A stretch of 64,000 nt of DNA, taken from NCBI RefSeq assembly GCF_045679555.1, contig NC_092098.1, positions 20,862,038 through 20,926,037 on the forward strand, read 5' to 3'. Source of the stretch: Salvelinus alpinus. Its lineage: Eukaryota > Chordata > Actinopteri > Salmoniformes > Salmonidae. The notes beneath the pieces are model-generated. The model made no database searches. It saw only the letters and a program-made list of their open reading frames with translations, and was not told where the DNA came from. Shown here one piece after another: positions 1-24,400 of this stretch; the first letter of the stretch is position 1; each line of letters begins with the position of its first letter. A program made the translations under genes and the position numbers.

Positions 1-871
1 AACACCCGGCTCAAACGGAGGGATGCTATCTTACCTAGATGGCTATGGCTATCTAACACTAGAACTCTTCCAAGTCAAGGTAAGCTTTTGGTTTTATGAT
101 TTTATTCCCACCGGGGCCCACCGGTATAACTGCTCAACTGCTTGCTAACTGTACTGCATGATTGTAGCGGGTTTACTAACGTGTCAATCCTAGTAGCTAT
201 GTTTACTTGACGTTAGCAAATATGGTGACAACGATGTAGGCTGTGTATAGTGGTTAGCGGTTATGATATGAAGGATTGGCTTGGAAAGTTTTTTTTTGCC
301 TGGTCACAGACAGCTGATGTGTTGTACACTGAAGTCCCCAAGCGAAGGGAAAAGGTGAGAGGAGGAGAGCGTGTAGATGCGAGAAGGAATTATCCAATGA
401 TCAAAGGGATCATGCTGTTTGTATGTGGCTGCTAATAAAGGGAACGGACGATTCTGTTGAAAAACGTTTCTTAAGGAAGCAAACGGAACAAAACGGATAA
501 TCATACCTGAATTTGTCCAATAGAAACTCTCGTTTGCAACTGGTGTAATGATTACACCCTAGGTCAGCTAGGGTGTAAGGCGGTATGGATTGTGCAAGGC
601 GGTATGGATTGTGTCAGTGTCTGTCACCTTGATTACTCAAATTTCCCTAGAGCTGTGCACCTACCTTTGTAAACTGTCATTCATAGGCTCGGTTGTAGCA
701 ACCTCATGATGGGTATAGGGAAGATTTGAGTATCATGTAGTAGCCTATCGATTTTACATTGAGCTGGGTGAATGGAATACGAATGAGAGTCATCCAATAT
801 ACTGTAATAGAAAGAAGGCCATGCTCATAAAAATATATCATCCTCCCTCATCTTCAGCGGCACCGACCGCC
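1..871. other. Non-coding DNA at window start, probably taf1 intron
   Basis: No exon of a recognised protein is visible here. The first 79 bases end in a possible splice donor (CAAG followed by gtaagc). In the phase required by the next taf1 exon they translate to a basic stretch that does not resemble the segment preceding DDDTxSVTS in human TAF1, so I do not call them a taf1 exon. They could be an untranslated exon of something else or chance. The remainder is unremarkable A/T-rich DNA. Confidence 0.4.
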
Positions 872-1026
872 GCTGTACCATACCCCATTCAAAGGAACTG
901 AAATATTTTGTCTTGCCCATTCACCCTCTAAATGGCGCACATAAACAATCAAGGCTTTCACCTGGATTCCTGGTCAGTTTATGTCATGGAAAGAGCAAAT
1001 GTCCTTAATGTTTTGTACACTTAGTG
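872..1026 (-). mobile_element. Truncated Tc1-like element, one end
   Basis: This stretch is the reverse complement of the left part of the short Tc1-like element at 11148-11631. It shares the phrases CTTAATGTTTTGTACAC, GTCTTGCCCATTCACCCTCT and CATACCCCATTCAAAGG. Its terminal inverted repeat ends at 1026 and is followed by TA, the expected target duplication. The other end is missing. It has diverged more than the 11148 copy. Confidence 0.7.
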
Positions 1027-1953
1027 TATATTAAAAGTATTAGTTCCTCACAGTAAGCTATTTGAAAAATCTTTCCAACAATCTCCCCCTCGATAATCAC
1101 CAATCCTCAGTGTGAAAGAGCTATAGAAGTTATAGGCCTACTGCTGCGTTGGCCTGTAGGCTATGAGTTCCATGCACACATTTCTTGTATCATTGTAGAT
1201 GGATCACAGTGTATGATCACGCGCCGCCTAGGAAGTCTTTATAAAATAATTGCCTCCACGTTTCCATGGTCGGATTTTGCCTTTAGGCTACTTTGTAGCA
1301 AGGTAAGATATGCCTCATAATATGAAATATAACATTCCAGTTTCAAACAATTAAGTATGCTTTCAAAATGCATACTGCCTCTAGCTCACATTGTAAAGTG
1401 GTGGGTGACGGGCTGATAGCCTGTTGCCTGCACTTGAATGGCGAATGAGAGGCGCGCTTTAATTACCAGTTGAGAAATAAAAATAGTAGCTCTCTTTGTC
1501 ATGCACCAAAACGGTTTTTAACACACAATTGCATTTAGAATTGTTGCATAATGAATGGGCTGATAAAATAAGGTTTTACTCCATCAGCAACCAGCTGAGG
1601 AGCTGCAGGTGAAATCCAGCTTAAAATGTGCACATGTGATAGTTGTGTTAGATAAATAAGATACATGATGACCAACAAAAATACACACAGGCCAATTTAA
1701 TTCCACAAAATTATGCAAATGAACCTGTAGACCCTATAAGCATGACGGTCAAATATATTTCCATCAATGAATAAAAAGCATTATTTTGCCATGTGATTTA
1801 TTTTTCTTTCTCCCTGTCATTTTGGCTGGAAACAGTTTTATTTATCGGCTTTTAATTTTTTTTTTGGGGGGGAGGGTCAAAAGCCAGCAATTGCCGGCTA
1901 ACGGAAACCCTGGTGTGTGTGGGTAACTTATCTCTCTCTGTGTGTCCCTGCAG
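1027..1953. other. Intron DNA before the first taf1 exon in view
   Basis: No gene is visible. Near 1880-1912 there is a short G/C-rich phrase (GCCGGCTAACGGAAACCC) that I remember as recurrent in fish repeats, but I cannot assign it. The last bases form the pyrimidine tract and AG acceptor of the taf1 exon that starts at 1954. Confidence 0.4.
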
Positions 1954-14364
<12,411 letters not shown>

Positions 14365-14376
14365 AGAAGTGTTCCA

Positions 14377-14426
<50 letters not shown>

Positions 14427-15409
14427 AAAGACGCAATTGTGCTCTACAATCATTATAACAGACAGATCCACATCCATACACGTGAGTTCAGGCTCACTAA
14501 ATGAATACACCTTAAACTTGCAGGCTGAATTACATGCACGTACTGTCATCATAACTTTATCTCATGTCAGTCAATCCCCCAATGATAGTTAAGACTGTTT
14601 GCTGTCCAGTCATTACCACACCTATGAAGTCTCTATGATAAACTCCTGTGAGATCAATATTGTGGCAGGATTAAATTGGAGTTGATGCTTTAAGTCAATG
14701 TTTTCTACTGGTTATGCTCTTTTCAGTGTACCGACACATGTATATATTTTTTTACAATTGAATAACATTTTATTTTATGGTTGTGCAGAACTTTGGCCAA
14801 AATGAAGATATTTCAATAGTCAGCTTTGACAATTGTTTGTTTTCAGTGCCAGGTCTCATCTCAACCTTTTGTCTTGAGACACTGGGTTGAGTGATGGAAA
14901 AATACTGTTATTCCCCATTAACTATTATGATTGCAGCCTGGATTGTCAGGCATTTGAGATGTTTCCAGCACTGTTACTAGGAAACTCAAACTTCCAAGGA
15001 GATCCTAAATAAAAACCAGAGATAAGACCATCATCTTTTCATTGTTTGTTTTTGGGGATAAATGTTAGCTGTATCTGATGTAACCACGTTGAAGTTGTCC
15101 TTTCGTGTTATGCTGTGTTGCTTATCGAAAGTAAGAGGCACTGTTGAATACCAATCTGCACTAACGCATTAACAATAATATTAAATGTTATTACAGAAAG
15201 TCTGTTGTGTGTTATATGACCAAGGTGCTTCCTGTTTCACTGCTTTTCCCTATCCTGCCATACCTTACAGGCTTGCCCTCGTTCATATCTTAGAACAGTG
15301 GTCATACAAGCTGAACATGAACTCTGCTCCACCGTAAACTCATTATTATTGTAAGGAGTCACGTAGATAGTGTGTGTTGAGTATAAAATAGTACAGTACG
15401 TGTGTGAAG
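14365..15409 (+). other. taf1 3' UTR and short intergenic gap
   Basis: An (AC)n microsatellite lies at about 14376-14424, 12 bp after the taf1 stop. A candidate polyadenylation signal AATAAA is at 15007-15012, which would give a 3' UTR of about 660 bp. No reading frame of interest follows. A TATAAAAT element at 15382 lies 28 bp before the ATG of the next gene. Confidence 0.55.
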
Positions 15410-18400
15410 ATGAAGGCCTATAGTTTGCTGTGTTTAATATTTCTACTCCCTGTCACAGTTATTGGACAAACGACACCAGATCGTGAGTAGCAATTATTTT
15501 CTGTTGAAATCTGTAAAGAAAGCCTGTCTTTTAGTATGAGTAGGATATGTATTACTGTAGCATTGAATCAGATGACATCTCTAAAATGAACATGTAAATA
15601 TACTGTAGGTTGTCCTGCTGCTTTTTGAGGTTTTGGGGGAGGAGTAGGTTAGGCCCTCTGTTTGAAGGTAGTGCTTTTTATCAAATTGTGTCTTCATTTT
15701 CTCATGATGTTGCTGGGCCAAATCACTATCACGTTTCAGTTACATCTTTTCTTTTTACATCCAGCAAGTTGTGTAACAGTAGATGACTTTGAAGTGTGCA
15801 CAGGAACTGCATATACATGCAATGCTGAGAAAAGCAAATGCTACTGTAAGGACAAGAAACCTTTCTGTAGGTACGTTTCAGCGCTTCCCACACTTGGCTC
15901 TACAGCTTTATCCTCAATATTTGTTTATTTTTTGAATTCAGACATTTTAAATTGTTACATAAATATGTCAGTTACCTCTGTTATGCTGTTCTTTTCAGGT
16001 GTAACAACTACATAGACAAGTGGTACATAGGGGAGAAGTGTGACTTTGAGTGGACCATATTGAACTTTGCCCTGGTATCATCTCTACCAGGACTGGCCCT
16101 GGCTGTTATTGTTGGTGTGATGGTCCAGTGTGTTCATTACTTAAGGAAACCAGCAAAGAAACAAAAGGATCGGACAATGAGGTGAGAGGGGGAGAGGGTT
16201 TGGACAAGATAGAATTCAGAGGCTCAATATTTCCATGTGTTTTGCACAGTGTATGGCACCTAGTATCAAGAAGTTGGCTTGTTAAAAAATAATAAGAAAA
16301 AGAAAATAAGATGTTGGGCATTAACTAAATAGATTCATATTTGTCCACAGTCTTGTTTCAGGTTTTAAATGACTACTCATGTCTTTATAATGTCATTTTC
16401 ACTTGTTTCAGTTACACAAACTATGCAATGTCACCGACAACATATTATGAAAATAATCAAGATGACATGTTCTCCAACACAGTGTTTGCCTCAGACATGC
16501 CGGTGAGTAGCTTGAGTTCCTTTACTCTCCAAGGTATTAGATCATTGGTATTTCCAATGGTGATGTCACATCCAGAGATCCTGCTAAGTTAGGGTTTCCT
16601 TATCTCCCAGTAGTGATACCGTTTGTGAATCATTCACCTCACCATCATTCACCCACCATCTTTTTTTTTGTCACACCGGATAGATGCATTGAAATGTTTT
16701 GTTTTCAAGCCTCTCAAAAATGTTTTCTTGCCTAGCATCATTATTTGGAAACGGTATATTGATGATATTTTTGTTCTATGGAGGGGTGATGCAAAACAGC
16801 TCCAGGCATTCCATGCTTTTCTTAACTCTTGTTCTGAGCATTTGAGATTTACTATGCAATCTGACACACGTCAAATCAGTTTCTTTGATCTTCTGATTTT
16901 GTGTAAAGATAATGTTCTATACACTGATCTTTACAGGAAACCTACTGGCCGTAACAGTTTGTTGAGGGCTGATAGTTGTCACCCGCTTCCCTTGAAAAAC
17001 AGTTTTCCCTACAGCCAATTCTGTCGAATCAAAAGAATTTGCTAAAAACAATCAGATTTCGACAGAAATATGGTTGAGACGCAAAGAAAATTAAAGGGGG
17101 GGGGGGGGGGGGGTACAAAAATTGTCAAATTAATACTGCCATTGAGAAAATTCGAAACAAGACATTACCTTTTTTCAAGGACAGTCTCGCAAAAATAATC
17201 ATTCTAACTACCCGCTATTCAAAATGCTCTGAACAAATTAAGGGAATTGTTCACAAACATTGCCACATTCTAAGATCCGATGATAGTATCGGTAATGTGT
17301 CTTCAGACCTTCCCTTGGTCGTATTCTCGCGGGGCAGAAATCTCAGAGATCAGTTGGTAAACTCTGATTTACCACCCCAAGATATCCCTGCACAACGTGT
17401 ATTTGCGCCCCTATTGGATGGAAACTACAAATGTAATGGCTGTGCTCAATGCAATGGCACTTATAAATGTAGATCCTTCAAACACCCCCAAACAGGGAAA
17501 CAGATCCCAATCAAAGGTGTTATAACGTGCTCCACTAAGGCAGTTATTTATCTTTTAACTTTTCCTTGTGGTAAAAATTATGTGGGTAAAACAAAACGAA
17601 TTTCGGAGCGTCGTAGCACCATTAGGTGCAAAAACTCGTCTTATCCAGTTGCTGACCACTTTTTGGAAGCAAACCACTCGATTTCGTCTCTATGTTATAT
17701 ACATGTCATCCTCCCTAGGATAGGGGTGACCTCAATAACTTATTGTTAAAACGAGAGGCTGCCTGGATCTTTAATTTAAAGACCCTTGCTCCCTTCGGTC
17801 TCAACGTAGACTTTGATCTGAAGCCATTCTTGTGATTTTGCTGTTGTAAATGTTTGTAGGCTTATGTAGCCAAATTGTATCTATGATCGTAGCCTATCCA
17901 TTTGTTTTTTTGTATGCTATTTTAATATATGAGAATTAACCAATGATATCAGGCCAATAACCGGCCATGATTACAGACACCTGTGTGTGTCTTTTGACAC
18001 TATATAAACGAGTCACCCCACAATGTTTGTCATTATACCCTGATGAAGACAGCTTGTCTGGCGAAACGTTGGACATTATCATTTTTGCATCTGACTCCTA
18101 GGGTGTGCGGCTCTCCTTTATTTTTCAAGATGTCTTCCACACCATCTCTTTAAGAGCCATTTGAATCTACTGTCTCTCCTGGACGTGGTTTGTGTCGTCC
18201 AAGTAGTGTAGTGTAAAGATGCCATAAGTGCAGATGCAGAGCAGATACATTCAGTAATAGACATGGCTGTCAATGTTGCATAGTAAACATGGCCCTGAGC
18301 AACAGTCTCTATTTTTCTTATTTCTTCAGAATCGGCCAAAGCCCCCCAGTGTCCAGCCCACCCAGGAGAGGTTTCCCATATCCAACTTACCCAACCGCCC

Positions 18401-21400
18401 TTACAGGTTAGCTGTCTGAACACAATTCAACATGCCATTGGTTTTCACCTTCATTATAGGGGCCCTTATTATAGTGTCTGCAATGTTATAATGTGCTTTC
18501 ATTGAAATGTTGATCTCTCTACTCTCTTAGCCTTCAACCAAACGGCATGCGGCCCACTTTAGATAGATTGTCTTTGACCAACCCTACAAGCCAGCCATAC
18601 AAGTAAGAACCTTGGTGTTGTTTGTTTTTGGTCTGATACTTTGTTCAATGGCAGTGATGTCATACCCATTCTGTGCGTATAACCATGTTCTGGGTGGTGG
18701 ACTAAAAATGGAAACAAAATTAGAGACGACAACAGGACAACGCCCCCTCGACAGTGAATGAGTAGTCACCCAGTGATTTGAGCAGCATGAGTCATGATGA
18801 CACGGACATTATCCTTATCAAATCTTATTAGTCACATGCGCCGAATACAACAGGTGTAGACCTTAGTGAAATGCTTACTTACAAGCCCCTAACCAACAAT
18901 GCAGTTAAAAAAAAGTATGAATAAGAATTGAAAGTAACAAGTAATTAAAGAGCAGCAGTAAAATAACAATAGCGAGACTATATACAGGGGGGTACCAGTA
19001 CAGAGTCAATGGGCGGGGGCACCGGTTAGTTGAGGTAATATGTACATGTAGGTAGAGTTATTAACGTGACTATGCATAGATGATAACAACAGAGAGTAGG
19101 GGGGGGGGGCAATGCAAATAGTCTGGGTGGCCATTTGATTAGATGTTCAGGATTCTTATGGCTTGGGGATAGAAGCTGTTTAGAAGCCTCTTGGACCTAG
19201 ACTTGGCGCTCCGGTACCGCTTGCCGTGCGGTAGCAGAGAGAACAGTCTATGACTAGGGTGGCTGGAGTCTTTGACAATTTTTAGGGCCTTCCTCTGACA
19301 CCGCCTGGTATAGAGGTCCTGGATGGCAGGAAGCTTGGTCCCAGTGATTTACTGGGCCGTTCACACTACCCTCTGTAGTGCCTTGCGGTCGGAGGCCGAG
19401 CAGTTGCCATACCAGGCAGTGATGTAACCAGTCAGGATGCTCTGGATGGTGCAGCTGTAGAACCTTTTGAGGATCTGAGGACCCATGCCAAATCTTTTCA
19501 GTCTCCTGAGGGGAATAGGTTTTGTCGTCCCCTCTTCACGACTGTCTTGGTGTGCTTGGACCATGTTAGTTTGTTGGTGATGTGGACACCAAAGAACTTG
19601 AAACTCTCAACCTGTTCCAGTATAGCCCCGTCGATGAGAATGGGGGCGTGCTCGGTCCTCTTTTTCCTGTAGTCCACAATCATCTCCTTTGTCTTGATCA
19701 CGTTGAGGGAGAGGTTGTTGTCCTGTCACCACACGACCAGGTCTCTGACCTCCTCCCTATAGGATGTCTTGTCGTTGTCGGTGATCAGGCCTACCACTGT
19801 TGTGTCATCGGCAAACTTAATGATGGTGTTGGAGTCGTGCCTGGCCGTGCAGTCATGAGTGAACAGGGAGTACAGGAGGGGACTGAGCACGCACCCCAGA
19901 GGGGCCCCCGTGTTGAGGATCAGCGTGGCGGATGTGTTGTTACCTACCCTTACCACCTGGGTTGGCCCGTCAGGAAGTCCAGGATCCTGTTGCATAGAGA
20001 GGTGTTTAGTCCCAGGGTCCTTAGCTTATTGATGGTGGAGCAGTAAGACGTGCTTGTTTTCATCCCATGTAAATCTTGTATTTTTCGGGGGGTTTTGTAT
20101 ACATTTCATTATCTCAATCTCTTTTTTCCTTTTTCGAATTAAATATACCTTCCTGCAACCCACCTCACCCAATGTGGTACGGATCTGCTATAAAAATAAA
20201 AAAAATTAAGACCTTATAACTGGAACCTCCATCAGCAGCTAGCCAGGTAATTAGCTACTAGCCTTTTAGTCATTGTTAGCCACTGCTAGTGGTCTTTACC
20301 TTTTGCTCAGACTCCAGCCGCTTTAGCCCGGATAGCCCGGATAATACCTGCCGGGCTGCACAGCACGATATCAGCCCTGAGCATATCGGACTGATTCCCC
20401 CCCCCCCCCACTACATCACCAGGTTCCTGCCGCAAGCTCTGGACGATCACACTGGATCTTCGCTGCTAGCTAGTTACTACCGAGTGGCTGACGCCCTTGT
20501 CCAGAAGCATGCACCAGCTAGCCTCGAGCTAGGACCATTTCCCGGCTAGCAAACGAAGTACACCAACTACAATACCTCTCTTGCCAATTGGCCTGGAACC
20601 TTTGTCGTCACGGAGCCCCGCCGATCCATCACGACTGGTCTGCTGACGTAATTCGGCCGATGTGCGCTCAACCGGCCTCCGCGTCGTGGATGTTGGTGTT
20701 GATCCATCTGCTAGCCCAGGCCTGCTAGCTTCCTGAACGCTGTGTCTCCCGCTCGCCTTACGTAGTAATCGACTACCTGAACTGCTCCCTGTTTCATCTT
20801 TGCTGCTCATTGGACCCTATGATCACTCAGCTACACAGCTGATGCCTGCTGGACTGTTCATTAACACGGTACTTCATTTTGTTTATCTGGTATTTGTTTA
20901 CCAGCCTTGAACTCAGGGCCTGTGTGTAGCTAACTGACCCTCTCTGCCCGTTCATCGCCATTTACCCATTGTTGTTGTCCTAGCTGTTTACCCGTTGTTG
21001 TCTTAGCTCTCCCAATCAACACCTGCCTTTCTCTAATGTCAATATGCCTTGTATACTGTTGTTTAGGGCAGCTCTTATTGTTTTATTTTACTGCGGAGCC
21101 CCTAGTCCTGCTCAACATGCCTCAGATAGCCCCCTTGTCCGAACCCCCACACATGCAGAGACCGCACCTAGCTTAACTGGCGCCTCCAGAGATGAAACCT
21201 CTCTCATCGTCACTCAATGCCTAGGTTTACCCCCACTGTACTCGCACCCTACCACACCCTTGTCTGTGCACTATGCCCTGAATCTATTCTACCACGCCCT
21301 GAAATCTGCTCCTTTTATTCTCTGTTCCCAAAGCACTAGACGGCCAGTACTTATAGCCTTTAGCCGTACCCTCATCCTACTCCTTCTCTGTTCCTCTGGT

Positions 21401-24400
21401 AATGTAGAGGTTAACCCAGGCGCTCTCATTTGTTGACTTCTGCAACCGTAAAAGCCTTGGGTTCATGCATGTTTACATCAGAAGCCTCCTCCCTAAGTTT
21501 GCTTTATTCACTGCTTTAGCACACTTTAGCCAACCCTGATGTCCTAGCCGAGTCTGAATCTTGGCTTAGGAAGGCCACCAAACATTCTGACATTTCCATC
21601 CCCAATTACAACAATTTCCGTCAAGACAGAACTGCTAAATGGGGCGAAATTGCAATCTACTGTAGAGGTAGCCTGTAGGGTTCTGTCATACTATCCAGGT
21701 CTATGCCCAAACAGTTCGAGCTTCTACTTTTAAAGATCCATCTCTCCAGAAATAAGTCCCTCACTGTTGCCGCTTGTTATAGACCCCCCTCAGCTCCCAG
21801 CTGTGCCCTGGACACCATATGCAAATTGATTGCCCCCCATCTATTGTCAGAGTTCGTACTGTGTCGTGGCAATTTCCTGTATTACCAAATGAGGAGAGTT
21901 ACATACCACACACCAGTCAGAGTTATACTTAAACTTCATCTTTAATAATATGAGTTTTACCATAGCCCTGTGACTTTCAACAATTCACTATCTATAATGA
22001 ATTGTTGAGAGTCCCAACATAATGGCAACTGAGATCTTTTATAGCAAAGATACACCCCTCTCAACTTACATGCCGAACCACAGATCTTAGGAACTCTTCA
22101 CAAAGGGCCTTTTACTTGAGAAAGGAGTATCCCTTAGCCAGATTGCATTCGCTATAAATTATCGCTCAGTTTGGTCTCTAAAACGAGGTTCTAATCTCGT
22201 TCCTGGTACTTCATAGTACCAAAACATTACCTCATCCAAGGCATAACTCAATTGTCAACTCTATATACTCCCATCTCAAGTAAACCCCCTCTTCTCCCCA
22301 CTCCTGGACAAGCTCACTGAGGGGAGTGACTTGCGCACAGACATTGTGGAGCCAAGAGATAATTGGTTCCCCCTTAATCACGCCATCCCTTCACATGGTT
22401 TAACAGATACATTCACATATGAAGACAATGTTCCATTCTGTACTCCTCCCTTTCTGATATTCTGCATATTACCAGAGACATGTAAAAGACAAGCCTGACC
22501 TCTCCCCTCTCTGGGCCCCAAGTGACTGAGCACTAGCTGAGAAGGGTAAAGTGCAACTGCCAATAGTATAGTCCAATGGGATACATTCCAATGACAAGTA
22601 TCTCACATAAGCATATTATGTAAATAAAACATCTTATTTATCTATGTTACCCAACTAATTCTGATTAATCCGCCACACTGCTAGGTGACCTAAATTGGGA
22701 TATGCTTAACACCCCGGCCGTCCTACAATCTAAGCTAGATGCCCTCAATCTCCCACAAATTATCAAGGAACCTACCAGGTACAACCCCAAATCCGTAAAC
22801 ATGGGCACCCTCATAGATATCATCCTGACCAACCTGCCCTCTAAATACACCTCTGCTGTTTTCAACCAGGATCTCAGCGATCACTGCCTCATTGCCTGCG
22901 TCTGTTATGGGTTCGCGGTCAAACGACCAGCCCTCATCACTGTCAAGCGCTCCCTAAAACACTTCTGCGAGCAGCACTTTCTAATCGACCTGGCCCAGGT
23001 ATCCTGGAAGGATATTGACCTCATCCCGTCCGTAGAGGATGCCTGGTTGTACTTTAAAAGTGCTTTCCTCACCATCTTAAATAAGAATGCCCCTTTCAAA
23101 AAATGTAGAACTAAGAACAGATATAGCCCTTGGTTCACTCCAGACTTGACTGCCCTTGACCAGCACAAAAACACCTTGTGGCGTACCGCAGTAGCTTCGA
23201 ATAGTCCCTGCGATATGCAACTTTTCAGGGAAGTCAGGAATCAATACATACAGTCAGTTAGGAAAGCAAAGGCTAGCATTTTCAAACAGATATTTGCATC
23301 CTGCAGCACTAATTTCAAAAAGTTTTGGAATACTGTAAAGTCCATGGAGAATAAGAGTACCTCCTCCCAGCTGCCCACTGCATTGAGACTAGGAAACACT
23401 GTCACTACTGATTAATCCATGATAATCGAGAATTTCAATAAGTTGGCCATGCTTTCCACCTGGCTACCCCAACCCTCGGCCAACAGCTCTGCACCCCCCG
23501 CAGCAACTGGCCCAAGGCCCCCGCCCTGCTTCTCCTTCACCCAAATCCAGACAGCTGATGTTCTGAAATAGCTGCAAAATCTGGATCCCTACAAATCAGC
23601 TGGGCTAGACAATCTGGACCCTCTCTTCCTAAAATTATCCGCCACCATTGTTGCAACCCCTATTACTAGTCTGTTCAACCTCTCTTTCGTATCGTCTGAG
23701 ATTCCTAAAGATTGGAAAGCGGCCGCGGTCATCCCCCTCTTCAAAGGGGGAGACACTCTTGACCCAAACTGTTACAGACCTATATCCATCCTGCCCTGCC
23801 TTTCTAAAGCCTTCGAAAGCCAAGTGAACAAACAGATCACCGACCATTTCGAATCCCACCGTACCTTCTCTGCTATGCAATCTGGTTTTCGAGCTGGTCA
23901 CGGGTGCACCTCAGCCACGCTCAAAGTCCTAAACGATATCATAACCGCCATCAATAAAAAACAGTACTGTGCAGCCGTCTTCATCGACCTGGCCAAGGCT
24001 TTCGACTCTGTCAATCATCGTATTCTTATCGGCAGACTCAGGAGCCTTGGTTTCTCTAATGACTGCCCCGCCTGGTTCACTAACTACTTCTCAGATAGAG
24101 TTCAGTGTGTCAAATCGGAGGGCCTGTTGTCCGGACCTCTGCCAGTCTCTATGGGGGTGCCACAGGGTTCAATTCTCGGGCCGACTCTTTTATCTATTTA
24201 TATCAATGATGTCGCTCTTGCTGCGGGTGATTCTTTGATCCGATTAGCATCACTACTCTGGACGGTTCTGACTTAGAATAACTATAAATACATAGGTGTC
24301 TGGCTAGACTGTAAACTCTCCTTCCAGACTCACATTAATAAGCATCAATCCAAAGTTAAATCTAGAATTGGCTTCCTATTTCGCAACAAAGCCTCCTTCA

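Noticed and set aside
1-79. Preceding taf1 exon ending at a donor-like site
   Set aside because: The translation in the required phase does not resemble TAF1 and has no supporting acceptor in view.
17297-17749. GIY-YIG nuclease as a host repair gene (SLX1-like)
   Set aside because: It follows a Penelope-type RT, has the element's CxxC cluster, and is in an intron between stops.
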